Assembly: GCA_002405915.1 (NCBI GenBank)
Contig: DHMS01000009.1
Span: forward strand, 1 to 23,239
DNA: 23,239 nucleotides
Source of the DNA: Christensenella sp. UBA4636
GTDB taxonomy: Bacteria > Bacillota > Clostridia > Christensenellales > Borkfalkiaceae
Direction of reading: 5' to 3'
In this document: positions 5,947-14,074 of the stretch, one piece after another
Numbering within the stretch: the stretch's first letter is position 1
Layout of the letters: each line of letters starts with the position of its first letter
Position numbers and translations under genes: made by a program
The notes under the pieces: generated by a model
Database searches by the model: none
The model's input: only the letters and a program-made list of their open reading frames with translations
What the model was told of the DNA's origin: nothing

Positions 5947-8025
5947 TTAATCGTTTTCAGTTTGTTCTATGAAATCGACCCTCAATACAGTTCCCGTCCA
6001 AGATAACAGAATGTCACCGCTTGCAGACGTAACATTGTTTGCATTCTTTTTTGCTCCGGTCGGATAGTAACATTTTACAGTTCCCTCCGAACCGTTGACG
6101 GCAAAAATTCCATACGTCGGTGTACCGTTAACCACAATGCGAGAAGTATCTTTGAGATAGATAGCTGTTGATATACCACACCAAATACCGGTCTTTTTTG
6201 ATACGCTGTTTATCGTTAACGTACCATACAGTTTCGCAATGGCACCCGCTTTTTTATCTTTGCTAAGCTGTAACGCATCGCCGGATGACGGCGTAATCGT
6301 TAAGGAAGCATTTTCTTCTATCGTCAAACATTCGGCAATAGTTATTTTTCCTTTTACAGCAAGCTCACCTTTACCGGCAACCGTCAATTTTTCGGTTGTA
6401 AAGCCACCTTCAAGCTCAACTTTATTTCCTTCATCGACAGTAAACTTATACCCTGTTTCTTCTGAATAGTCGATAGTAAGACAATCTATTTTCAAATTGC
6501 TTACTTTATCAAAAGACAAATCGAAGATTAAACCCGTATCATTATGAATAAACGTCAGCTTAGTTCCGCTTATCTCCGCGTAATAATCGCTAAAGTTAAG
6601 CTTGGGCAAGACATAATCGCCTTTGAAAGCCCCGTTTGCGAGTCCGGTAGAAGTCGCTGTCGGCGGCGTTACTATCGTATATAAGTCGGAAACTAACGTC
6701 CTTATGTTTTCAGCAGAATAGAATAATTTGCAAGTACTTGCGTCGACAAGATTTACTCCGTCTTGTTGTATACATTTATCGTTTATTTGTGAAGCGCGAG
6801 GTATACAAAGATTACCTTTTCTGCCGTCAGGCGAGTTATTACCGACCCATTTGCCGATTGCATATTCATAATCGGTTACGGTAACGCGACTATCAGAACT
6901 AAGAACGCAGCTCGAATTGTTCCGTAAGTAAATTGCAGTAGACTTACCTTTCGTTTTAGACGTGATATTAACGGTACCGTACAATTGTAAAACCCCGTCA
7001 TCCGCTACTTTTAACGTATCGCCGCTTGCAGTCACGTTTAAAGTCGAACCATTCTCAACAAGCATATCCGTAACTGAAATTAAACCGACAATATTTACGG
7101 TTGCACCGCTCTTCACGACGAAGTTTTTAACGGAAACGTTACCCTCCACGTTTACGACACCCGTAGCAAATTCAACAGCACTCTTGGAGACAATTTTTCC
7201 CAACGACACACTTGTTTCGTCTTTTATTTCAAAGATAAACGTTCCGTCTAAAAACGAAATCTTCAAATTTTCGACATCACGCACAAAATGACAATCTATA
7301 TTATTGTATTGTTTTTCGCTACCCGCAACAACTACGCTAATATTATCAGTAACATACTTTTTCACTACTATACCGGACTCATTGTGCGTAAATTTTACTA
7401 ATTGATCAGAATACGTTTTAGTAGTGTAATCCGTAAGATTGAGTGCGGGTAATTCTTTTTTAGTTCCTTTAATATTCTCTGCGTAACCCGCTTCAAAAAA
7501 GGTCGGCTCTTTCACTACCTTAAATACGGATTCATCCGGAGCAATAAGCGAGAGGTTTAACTCAGTAGTCTTTTCGATAGGGTCGGGAGTAATCATTTCG
7601 CCTTTATCGTTTTTTGTATCTTCCGGTTGATAGGTGTAAGAAAAAACTATCGTGCCGCCGTTCTTTGCAAAATCCTCGGGAACGGTCATAGTAAAATCTT
7701 TAATCGAAAGTTTTTTTGAAAAATCCCTACCTTTTTCCGTAAAATTTGCTTTAACCACAAAATCCGATGGTTCGGGATCCGCCGTATCGTTATCATAATA
7801 CTTTACCGTCTCAGAAAGTTCGGCTGTTATGCCTAAAAACTCAAGGGGTAATGAATTGAGATATTCTTTCTTTTTCTTTTCCGCCATTAAAGTATCGTAA
7901 TACGTTTTCCATTTTGCATACGACGGCAGCATAACCGAAAGCGTAGTGACGATTGCAACAACTGCAAGCGTTATGCCGCTTATCAAGCGGATAAAAAAGC
8001 CTTTTGAATGTTTTTTATTTAGCAT
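5947..8025 (-). CDS. Membrane-anchored protein with two beta-rich surface modules, function unknown
   Basis: The start is the ATG at 8025, not one further upstream, because AAGGAGGAG lies eight bases before it; this gives 692 residues and a 7-nt overlap with the end of the GH3 gene (ATGCTAA), so translation is coupled. Residues 12-34 are a membrane helix, followed by a charged stretch and a beta-rich extracellular part. Two homologous units follow: PTFFEAGYAENIKGTKKELP-type start at 173 and PPTATSTGLANGAFKGDYVL-type start at 454, each followed by FTHN/FIHN-DTGL/ESGI and short V-T-I-rich strands that look like a beta-solenoid, then SGD..L, LYGT, TAIYL and a closing part. The same unit occurs once in the 11152-13230 protein. 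No catalytic motif is recognised. A surface structural or glycan-binding role is inference. Confidence 0.75.
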   Translation of the reverse strand: MLNKKHSKGFFIRLISGITLAVVAIVTTLSVMLPSYAKWKTYYDTLMAEKKKKEYLNSLPLEFLGITAELSETVKYYDNDTADPEPSDFVVKANFTEKGRDFSKKLSIKDFTMTVPEDFAKNGGTIVFSYTYQPEDTKNDKGEMITPDPIEKTTELNLSLIAPDESVFKVVKEPTFFEAGYAENIKGTKKELPALNLTDYTTKTYSDQLVKFTHNESGIVVKKYVTDNISVVVAGSEKQYNNIDCHFVRDVENLKISFLDGTFIFEIKDETSVSLGKIVSKSAVEFATGVVNVEGNVSVKNFVVKSGATVNIVGLISVTDMLVENGSTLNVTASGDTLKVADDGVLQLYGTVNITSKTKGKSTAIYLRNNSSCVLSSDSRVTVTDYEYAIGKWVGNNSPDGRKGNLCIPRASQINDKCIQQDGVNLVDASTCKLFYSAENIRTLVSDLYTIVTPPTATSTGLANGAFKGDYVLPKLNFSDYYAEISGTKLTFIHNDTGLIFDLSFDKVSNLKIDCLTIDYSEETGYKFTVDEGNKVELEGGFTTEKLTVAGKGELAVKGKITIAECLTIEENASLTITPSSGDALQLSKDKKAGAIAKLYGTLTINSVSKKTGIWCGISTAIYLKDTSRIVVNGTPTYGIFAVNGSEGTVKCYYPTGAKKNANNVTSASGDILLSWTGTVLRVDFIEQTEND

Positions 8026-11024
8026 ACCACATTCTCCTCCTTCTTGTTTTTTTCGACAAAGCCCGTCGTCGCACTGATGAGCCAATATACAATCAAGCAA
8101 CCTATAACTACATCAAGAGAGATAATAAAAGGTTTCCACCATACCCAAGAGTTTATACTCGTGTTAGCAATATAGGTACTTTCTTTTGCTGTTTCTTGAT
8201 ACATTCTTTCGTTATAATCGGCGCGTAACCATGTGTAAAGCACTTGGTGAATAGATTCACGTAATCGATTCTGAAACCTTCCGGTCGTTGCCGATTGAGC
8301 GTAATTTATTCCGTTCGTACCAAGCGCTATCGACATACCATAATTGCCGCCGGTACGAATTAATCCTTCTATTTTAAAATCCCTTTGCCCGTTTGCGTCG
8401 GTCGTGATTGAACCTTTAAACTGCCATTCGCCTCTCAAAACGCCTGTAATCAAGCCTTGGGAATATTCCGGTGGTTCTGCACCTACACATTGATAACTTG
8501 TCATAACCCCAAGTGATTCTCCGTCGACAAACGCCTTACGAAAAGCTTTAAGGTACGTTTCTCGCAAAGTTTGTTCGCTCATAAACGTAGGCTGAGCATA
8601 GCTCTGGTAAACGGCAAAATGCTTTAAGAAAGTATATCTTCCGCGAGTATTTATACCGGATATAGCTTTAGCAATTGTCGTACCGGCAAGGAACGGGTCT
8701 TCCGAGGGAGATTCGTTGTTTCTTCCGAAAAACGCGTCGATGTGAATATCGCAAGCAAATCCCCAAAGCCCCAATACGCCTACAGACTTCATATCGTTAC
8801 CGAACGATTGTCCGTATTCGTAAGCAAGCTTTTGATTCCAAGTTTGCGCTATAACAACCATTGAGGGGTAGCCCGTGCCGCGCGGAGCGGTACTGTAACC
8901 TTTTATTTGCGATGGTCCGTCAAGAGCCGAAAGCCATGGCATACCAACAGAGTCTATTGCTTTTGAGCCATAATATTTGTTTACTTCATTGAGAGCTTCA
9001 TCGTAAGTGACTTGGTTTAAGACTTCATCCCATTCCGGGGCATTGTAATCCGCGCCTAATTTTTTGCCGAGGTCTGTTATAACACCGTTTACGGCAAGCA
9101 TTTTATCGCCGCTTGCGCCCCATGTGGGCTTCGTTTGATCGACTTTGTTACCGAATACGTCCACCGTCTCATTATCCCATTCAGCCCATCTTGCAGAAGA
9201 TGTCTGATCATAATCTTTAAGTGCCGGATTTTTCTGTCTGCCTTTTTTCAAACTTGCAAAATCCGCAGGCTTAGGTAAAGAGTCACGTGTAAACCACGGA
9301 GTATCGGGAGTAAAAGTCGAAGTCGTATCGTCGATAGGAACAATATCTACCGCATCATCGCCCGTGAAAAGGTTCTTGACTGTCTGCCCCGTAACAGGGT
9401 CTTTATCGATATGCTTTGTTTCCGCAAGATTGAACGTAAATTCGCCCTTTTCCGCTTTGCCGTTATAGTTAACGGTGTTCACTACATGGCTGTTTTTAGA
9501 AAGTTTAAAGATATAGTCGCCTTTGTCGAGTTCGTAACCCGTGTGTCCGTCGTTATTCTTGTCGTAACAATCGTAGGAAGCTATGTCGTACATATCGACG
9601 GTTATCGTGATAGTTTCGCTTGCGCTCGGTTCGAGTTCGTTAGTCTTGCCATAGCCTACGAGTTCAACCGCGCTTTTTTCGATTCCGCCGTTCGTATAGG
9701 GAGCGGTGCCGAAAATTTCAACGACTTCTCTACCCGTAACTTCGCCCGTGTTTTTAACGGTAACGGTAAATTCTATTTTGGAATTTTCTTTCAAAGCCCC
9801 GCCTACCGCGGTACTTACTCCGTCGATTTTTATATCGTCGACGGTCCATTCGAAGTCGGTATAGGAAAGTCCGTAACCGAACGGATACTGAACGACTCCG
9901 TCGTAACCCTTTTCGTAACCGTTCGCAGCGGACCAAAGCCCCATTACGTCGGCGGTTTCATACCACTTATAGCCGATATAAATGCCCGCAACCTTATCCA
10001 TATAACTTCCGCCTTCCGTATACGTTAAAGTTTTGAAAACGTTAGACGGATTAGTGAATAAATCGTAGGCGAACGTATCTACAAGCCTACCGCTCGGCGA
10101 TACGTCGCCGTATAAAAGCTTAGGAATCGAAACGGCTCCGCGCGTTCCCGTGTAACCGACGTAAAGACAAGCGTCAATTCCGGGGATAGTCTCCAAAAGC
10201 CCGAGTTCCATTTGGTTACAGTTGTTTATCAAAACTATAACATTTTCAAAGTTTTCGCCGAGATAAGTTAAAAGCGCTTCTTCTTCGGTCGAAAGCTCGA
10301 GGTAATGGCGTGTGTTATCGTTATGAGCTCCTTTCGGTCCGTTTTTCGGTTGGTTTGTAGGATTGTTGCCTCCTTCACCGCACAAGCGGGAAATAACCAT
10401 AATCGCCGTATCCGAAAATTCTTTTGCGTTATTTAAAAGAGTATAGGAATAATAAGTTTTGTCTTTAATATCGGGTTCTACAAGCTTTTGAGATTCTTTT
10501 AAGCTACCGCTTCTCAAGCTCCGTCCTAAGTAAAACGGCTTAAAATAACGATAATACATATCGTATAATTCTTCGTTATATTCAATTCCGTACTCGTTTA
10601 AAGCTTTATAAAAATCTATATTCTTATCAAAGTCGTCGTCTTCCGGAAGAACGCCTCCCGAGGAGAGTCCGTCACCACCCGTTCCGTAAAGCCAATCTAT
10701 AGAATGCCATCCGAAAACGTTTACTTTGCCGTCCGTTTCCGCGCTTAAAGGCAAAGTGGAATTTTCGTTCCGTAAAAGCACGGTTCCCTCTTCCATTATC
10801 CTCGCCGACATCTTTTGTCCTTCAGCGGAAGCAACGTTTAAGCTATCTTCTTCGACGATAGACGGAGCAAGGACGGTGTTAATTTCCGTTTCATAATAAA
10901 ACGCTATGTTAGTGCCGACAATAAGTATCGCCGCCATAACTATGCAAGCGGTATACTTGAGTATTAAAGATATCAAACCTTTTTTCTTTAGAAAGGCAGT
11001 CATAGTTTCCTTGTTAAATTTCAC
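8019..11024 (-). CDS. Permuted glycoside hydrolase family 3 enzyme with membrane helices at both ends
   Basis: The 1001-residue protein starts at GTG with GGAG six bases upstream. Order: membrane helix (about 17-43), alpha/beta sandwich domain (about 60-380; LLRNENSTLPL, GWHSIDWL, YVGYTGTRGAVSIPKLLYG, YPFGYGLSY), a fibronectin-III-like domain (about 400-520), a linker, then the TIM-barrel-like domain (about 620-950; LKHFAVYQ, SEQTLRETYLKAFRKAF, VMTSYQCVG) and a second helix (about 965-989). The nucleophile is likely Asp876 in GSITTDANG. This is the reverse of the common GH3 order, but is known for Butyrivibrio and Ruminococcus beta-glucosidases. The catalytic part should sit outside the cell, tethered at both ends. 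Substrate (beta-glucoside, xyloside or other) cannot be told from the sequence. It lies between the two beta-module genes. Confidence 0.9.
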   Translation of the reverse strand: MKFNKETMTAFLKKKGLISLILKYTACIVMAAILIVGTNIAFYYETEINTVLAPSIVEEDSLNVASAEGQKMSARIMEEGTVLLRNENSTLPLSAETDGKVNVFGWHSIDWLYGTGGDGLSSGGVLPEDDDFDKNIDFYKALNEYGIEYNEELYDMYYRYFKPFYLGRSLRSGSLKESQKLVEPDIKDKTYYSYTLLNNAKEFSDTAIMVISRLCGEGGNNPTNQPKNGPKGAHNDNTRHYLELSTEEEALLTYLGENFENVIVLINNCNQMELGLLETIPGIDACLYVGYTGTRGAVSIPKLLYGDVSPSGRLVDTFAYDLFTNPSNVFKTLTYTEGGSYMDKVAGIYIGYKWYETADVMGLWSAANGYEKGYDGVVQYPFGYGLSYTDFEWTVDDIKIDGVSTAVGGALKENSKIEFTVTVKNTGEVTGREVVEIFGTAPYTNGGIEKSAVELVGYGKTNELEPSASETITITVDMYDIASYDCYDKNNDGHTGYELDKGDYIFKLSKNSHVVNTVNYNGKAEKGEFTFNLAETKHIDKDPVTGQTVKNLFTGDDAVDIVPIDDTTSTFTPDTPWFTRDSLPKPADFASLKKGRQKNPALKDYDQTSSARWAEWDNETVDVFGNKVDQTKPTWGASGDKMLAVNGVITDLGKKLGADYNAPEWDEVLNQVTYDEALNEVNKYYGSKAIDSVGMPWLSALDGPSQIKGYSTAPRGTGYPSMVVIAQTWNQKLAYEYGQSFGNDMKSVGVLGLWGFACDIHIDAFFGRNNESPSEDPFLAGTTIAKAISGINTRGRYTFLKHFAVYQSYAQPTFMSEQTLRETYLKAFRKAFVDGESLGVMTSYQCVGAEPPEYSQGLITGVLRGEWQFKGSITTDANGQRDFKIEGLIRTGGNYGMSIALGTNGINYAQSATTGRFQNRLRESIHQVLYTWLRADYNERMYQETAKESTYIANTSINSWVWWKPFIISLDVVIGCLIVYWLISATTGFVEKNKKEENVVC

Positions 11025-11053
11025 AATAATCTCCGTTAAATATTATTTGTTTA

Positions 11054-11091
11054 GGGCTATCAAATTTTTTTTGTTTGTTCTTTGATAGCCC
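11054..11091 (-). other. Intra-operon hairpin between surface protein and GH3 genes
   Basis: GGGCTATCAAA (11054-11064) pairs with TTTGATAGCCC (11081-11091), an 11-bp perfect stem with a 16-nt A/T-rich loop, in the 127-nt gap. On the minus strand no T-run follows the stem. It may be an RNA processing or stability element separating expression of the two genes; that is inference. Confidence 0.6.
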
Positions 11092-11151
11092 GTTAAGTTT
11101 TGACTTTTCAATATTTTACTTCTAACTAATAATTTTTACGCAAAAATTATG

Positions 11152-13230
11152 TTAAGCTTTAGCCGTAAACGCAACACGCGTTATAATCTTATCCCAAGTA
11201 ATAAGTTTGTTATCGTTAGAAGTAATATCTTTTTCATTTTTAGTAGCGTCAGACGGATAATACAACGTTACCGTAGGCGTACTGTTATCATTGTTTGCCT
11301 TTTGAGCAAAAATAGAATAAGAAGCACCTTCAATAGTGACTCTACTTTGTTCGCCCAAATTAACAACGCTCCCTGCGCCGAGCCAAAGCCCCGTCGCCGC
11401 CTTAGTTCCCGTATACGCAATTTTGACGGTACCGTATAAATTTGCCGTCACACCTTCCGCATCGCTCCCGAGCCTTACCACGTCGCCCGAAGAATTCGTC
11501 ACGTTAAGCGTTGCGCCTTCGAGAACTTCCAGCGTAGCATTAGCAGGTATAATTAACTGATTATCAATGGTAAGCGTTCCCGCTTTTACGCTAAGGTCAC
11601 CGGTAGACGTTAATTTTCCGGTCACAGTAAGCGTACCGTCAACAAGTACTTTTGATTTTAATTCTCCGGTTACGGATACATTTGCGCTTTCGGTTACGCT
11701 AAGGCTATCAGCTTCAACGGCACTACTAAAGCTAAGTTTGCCGTTTTTTACCATAACACTCGAAAGAGTTCCTCCTTTAATCGTTACGTCCGCATTTTCG
11801 CCATTTACCAATATGCTTTCCACATTGAGAGTTCCTTTGTTATGGCTTAACGAAATATTATCGATAACGACGTTTTTAAAAGCAAAAGACTCGCCTTTTA
11901 CGCTCATAGAACCATTGCCGGTAATCTTTACATCTGCTTTTGAATTTGAATTAAGGCTTCTAAAAGTATTAAATTCAAATTCCGTACCTTTTAAAATAGT
12001 CAGAACATAAGTTCCGTCGACATATGCGCCCGTCATTTTGTTACTATTCCTACTTGCAACTAACCAGTTTACATCTACGTTATTATAATCCTTCCAGTTA
12101 ATCGTAATCGTATCGGCGGTTATTTCTTTTTCAATCACGATTTCGGAGTGAGTCTTGTGCGTGAAAGTAGCCGTGCCGCCTTGACCATTGTTGTATTTGT
12201 ATTCGGTTCCGTCCGCCGCAACTTGCGAATACGTATAGTTAGTAGCGTTAAGTATAGGAAGCGTAATTTCTTCGCCCTTGCTGTTTTTAGCAACGCCCTT
12301 TTCCGTGTAAGTCGGATCGGTTACGACGACGTAAGCTTCTTGATAAGTTTTGAGTGCTTGCGCGCCCGCGCCGTAGCAATAGAGGGATTTTGCAAGCGTT
12401 TTCATCGCTTCGTTCTCGCTGTTCTGCATACGCGCGGCGTAGTCGTTAATCGAATATTTGAGCGTTTGCGGTTTATCGCCGTCCGTCAAAACAACGGCGT
12501 ACTGCGTATCGAAGTCAACCGCGTAAATGCCCGCGACGGTGTAAGTGTAAACGCCGTCTTCACCCTTGACAAGCGCGTTAGTTACGTCTTCTCCGTCAAC
12601 GGTGACGGTTGCCGCTTCGCTTGCTTTTTTGAAGCCGAAGCGGATAGCCGGGAGCGTATCGAAAACGACGGTCGCGCTATAAATTCTCGTGTTTTCGTCA
12701 AACTTTTCGGTCAAGCTCATTTTGCTTCCGCCCGCATAAGCGGTGCCGGGTTGTGCCGCAACTTTGCCGCCGAGCTTAAAAGCCTTTGCCGCCTCGCCGT
12801 AATATACGAGGTCCTTTGCGACGGTCTTGTATTCTGCAGCGTATTTGCCGTTTATAATCGTGTTGAGGTATTCAAGCACGCTATAATTTTCAACCTTGGT
12901 TTCTTCGCCTATCTTGACGGAGAACGTTGCGTCAACGTACTGCGGGGTGACTTCGTTGTAGGTAAAGACCCACTTATCGTCCGACTTTTCGCCTTTTACG
13001 GTCGCGTTAAGGGCTTCCGTTTCGCTCGTAAAAGTCGCGGTCGCTTCGGTAACGTCCGCGCCGAGCGTAGCGTAATATTTAACGGCGATGCCGTCAGTTA
13101 AGGTTATCTGAAAGCTGTCCTTTCCGGCAGCTTTCACCTGCATACCTACGGTAGGTATGATTGCCGCGCCGAGCGTTACCGCAAACGCTATAACGAGCGC
13201 AACGAGTAATTTGTTCTTTAAAGTCTTCAT
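11152..13230 (-). CDS. Large secreted surface protein with paired YGAAAQ-type and beta-rich modules, function unknown
   Basis: The 692-residue protein starts with a signal peptide (KNKLLVALVIAFAVTLGAA, likely cleaved near VKA-A at 34-35); no LPXTG, lipobox or C-terminal helix is seen, so it may be released or held by partners. Residues 37-155 and 170-300 are two related modules ending in LVYYGEAAKAF (141-151) and LYCYGAGAQAL (283-293), a pattern common in Clostridia surface proteins. PTYTEKG at 306 then opens the unit shared with the GH3-linked membrane protein: LPILNATNY, FTHKTHSEIVI, V-T-rich strand repeats (430-580), SSGD..RL, LYGT and a closing YYPSDA part. AAAGGAG precedes ATG. It is second in the operon. 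Substrate binding or wall scaffolding is inferred. Confidence 0.75.
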   Translation of the reverse strand: MKTLKNKLLVALVIAFAVTLGAAIIPTVGMQVKAAGKDSFQITLTDGIAVKYYATLGADVTEATATFTSETEALNATVKGEKSDDKWVFTYNEVTPQYVDATFSVKIGEETKVENYSVLEYLNTIINGKYAAEYKTVAKDLVYYGEAAKAFKLGGKVAAQPGTAYAGGSKMSLTEKFDENTRIYSATVVFDTLPAIRFGFKKASEAATVTVDGEDVTNALVKGEDGVYTYTVAGIYAVDFDTQYAVVLTDGDKPQTLKYSINDYAARMQNSENEAMKTLAKSLYCYGAGAQALKTYQEAYVVVTDPTYTEKGVAKNSKGEEITLPILNATNYTYSQVAADGTEYKYNNGQGGTATFTHKTHSEIVIEKEITADTITINWKDYNNVDVNWLVASRNSNKMTGAYVDGTYVLTILKGTEFEFNTFRSLNSNSKADVKITGNGSMSVKGESFAFKNVVIDNISLSHNKGTLNVESILVNGENADVTIKGGTLSSVMVKNGKLSFSSAVEADSLSVTESANVSVTGELKSKVLVDGTLTVTGKLTSTGDLSVKAGTLTIDNQLIIPANATLEVLEGATLNVTNSSGDVVRLGSDAEGVTANLYGTVKIAYTGTKAATGLWLGAGSVVNLGEQSRVTIEGASYSIFAQKANNDNSTPTVTLYYPSDATKNEKDITSNDNKLITWDKIITRVAFTAKA

Positions 13231-13248
13231 TTTTTGATACTCCTTTTC

Positions 13249-13404
13249 TTAGCCGTTTGGGTTTTCGACGGCGTTACCGCCGCCTAAGATGTCCGTTTCG
13301 CCCGGGAACGCATTATTGCCGACGCCTGCGCTTGTCGTGATAACGTCTTCCGTGCAAACCGAAACAAGTTTTGTTTCGCATTGAGTGAAGATTTTCTTTT
13401 CCAT
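13249..13404 (-). CDS. Small peptide with EDVITTS motif, first gene of the surface operon, function unknown
   Basis: The start chosen is the ATG at 13404, giving 51 residues: MEKKIFTQCETKLVSV, then CTEDVITTS (38 residues from the end), and a Gly/Asn-rich tail GETDILGGGNAVENPNG. GGAGGAAG lies 11 bases upstream. A longer start at 13467 is ruled out because that codon falls within the -10 box. Short proteins of the form M-x-K-K...ED[VI]ITTS recur in many gut Clostridia genomes with no assigned role, as far as I know. It has no signal peptide; two Cys are present. The large secreted protein follows after 18 nt. It could be a peptide precursor, but no modification or export gene is next to it. Confidence 0.65.
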   Translation of the reverse strand: MEKKIFTQCETKLVSVCTEDVITTSAGVGNNAFPGETDILGGGNAVENPNG

Positions 13405-13465
13405 TTTTGTCTTTACTTCCTCCAAAAAATGTTTATTAAAAGGCAACATCTGCCCTTTTGAGTTC

Positions 13466-13494
13466 ATTTTAGCAGAGGCTTATATCTTTGTCAA
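13466..13494 (-). promoter_or_regulatory. Promoter of the peptide / surface protein / GH3 operon
   Basis: TTGACA (13489-13494), a 17-nt spacer and TAAAAT (13466-13471), with TG one base before the -10 box. Transcription would start near 13459. No clear LytTR-type direct repeat was seen just upstream. Confidence 0.8.
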
Positions 13495-13562
13495 TACTCA
13501 TGTCGCAGACGGTCTTTTTTTTGACGAATTCGGCGCATTCAAGGTAAAAATTGATAAAAAAA

Positions 13563-13673
13563 TCGACATTCCCCCTTGTGGGGAAGGGGGACCGCCGTCG
13601 CATCGGCGGTGGATGAGGGGATATTCAAGTAAATCAAAATTGAAAATTGAAAGTTGAAAGGTGAAAATTGCGG
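13563..13673 (+). repeat. Interspersed hairpin-rich repeat, copy D (short form)
   Basis: ACATTCCCCCTTGTGGGG, then ACCGCCG-TCGCA-TCGGCGGT hairpin and GGATGAGGGGATATT to 13625, followed by a tail of TTGAAAA/TTGAAAG units to 13673. It lies just upstream of the surface operon promoter. Confidence 0.85.
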
Positions 13674-13758
13674 ATAAATCGACCTTCGCTCGATTTTTAA
13701 AAAATCTTTATGGGGAATGTCTATTGTCGCGCCGCGCGGCTCACCACACACACCGACC

Positions 13759-13975
13759 TTTCCCCGCATGCCGCATATCGGCAGGCTTTGTGGGGTAGAC
13801 TTTCCCGATAGCGGGAAAGGTGGCACGCTGAAAGCGTGACGAAAAGGGGGCGGCTCCGCCGAGGAGCGGGCGGACCGCCGTCGCATCGGCGGTGGATGAG
13901 GGGATATTCAAGTAAATCAAAATTGAAAGATGAAAATTGCGGACGGAGCAAGTTATAAATTGAAAATTGCAGACA
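13759..13975 (+). repeat. Interspersed hairpin-rich repeat, copy E (long form)
   Basis: It has CCCCGCATGCCGCATATCGG, the TTTCCCG-ATAG-CGGGAAA hairpin, CACGC-TGAAA-GCGTG, GGCGGCTCCGCC, ACCGCCG-TCGCA-TCGGCGGT, GGATGAGGGGATATT (to 13908) and the TTGAAAG tail. It shares the long-form insert with copy A, but the hairpin loops differ. The stretch 13674-13758 between D and E holds no gene, only a fragment with GGGGAATGT, the reverse complement of the repeat's left end. Confidence 0.85.
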
Positions 13976-13981
13976 AAAATC

Positions 13982-14035
13982 AAAAAAAACTTCGACCGAT
14001 TCGGAATGGCATTCCGTTTTGGTCGAAGTTTTTCT
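13982..14035. terminator. Terminator of the kinase/regulator operon, bidirectional form
   Basis: AAACTTCGACC (13987-13997) pairs with GGTCGAAGTTT (14021-14031), with an inner CGGAATG/CATTCCG stem. On the minus strand the stem is followed by eight T, suited to ending the two-component operon whose stop is 40 nt away. The plus strand also has a short T-run. Confidence 0.9.
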
Positions 14036-14074
14036 AAAACGCGAAGAGCTTTTGCCCTCTCTCGTTCAACAAAA

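Noticed and set aside
13539..13983. Three overlapping minus-strand frames of 76-115 residues
   Set aside because: They cover repeat copies D and E in different frames and read QRRATFP-like low-complexity peptides; they are by-products of the repeat.
13249..14074. AgrD-like signal peptide for the kinase
   Set aside because: No AgrB-like membrane protease and no typical AgrD head-core-tail were found; the EDVITTS peptide has no feature that links it to AgrC sensing beyond position.
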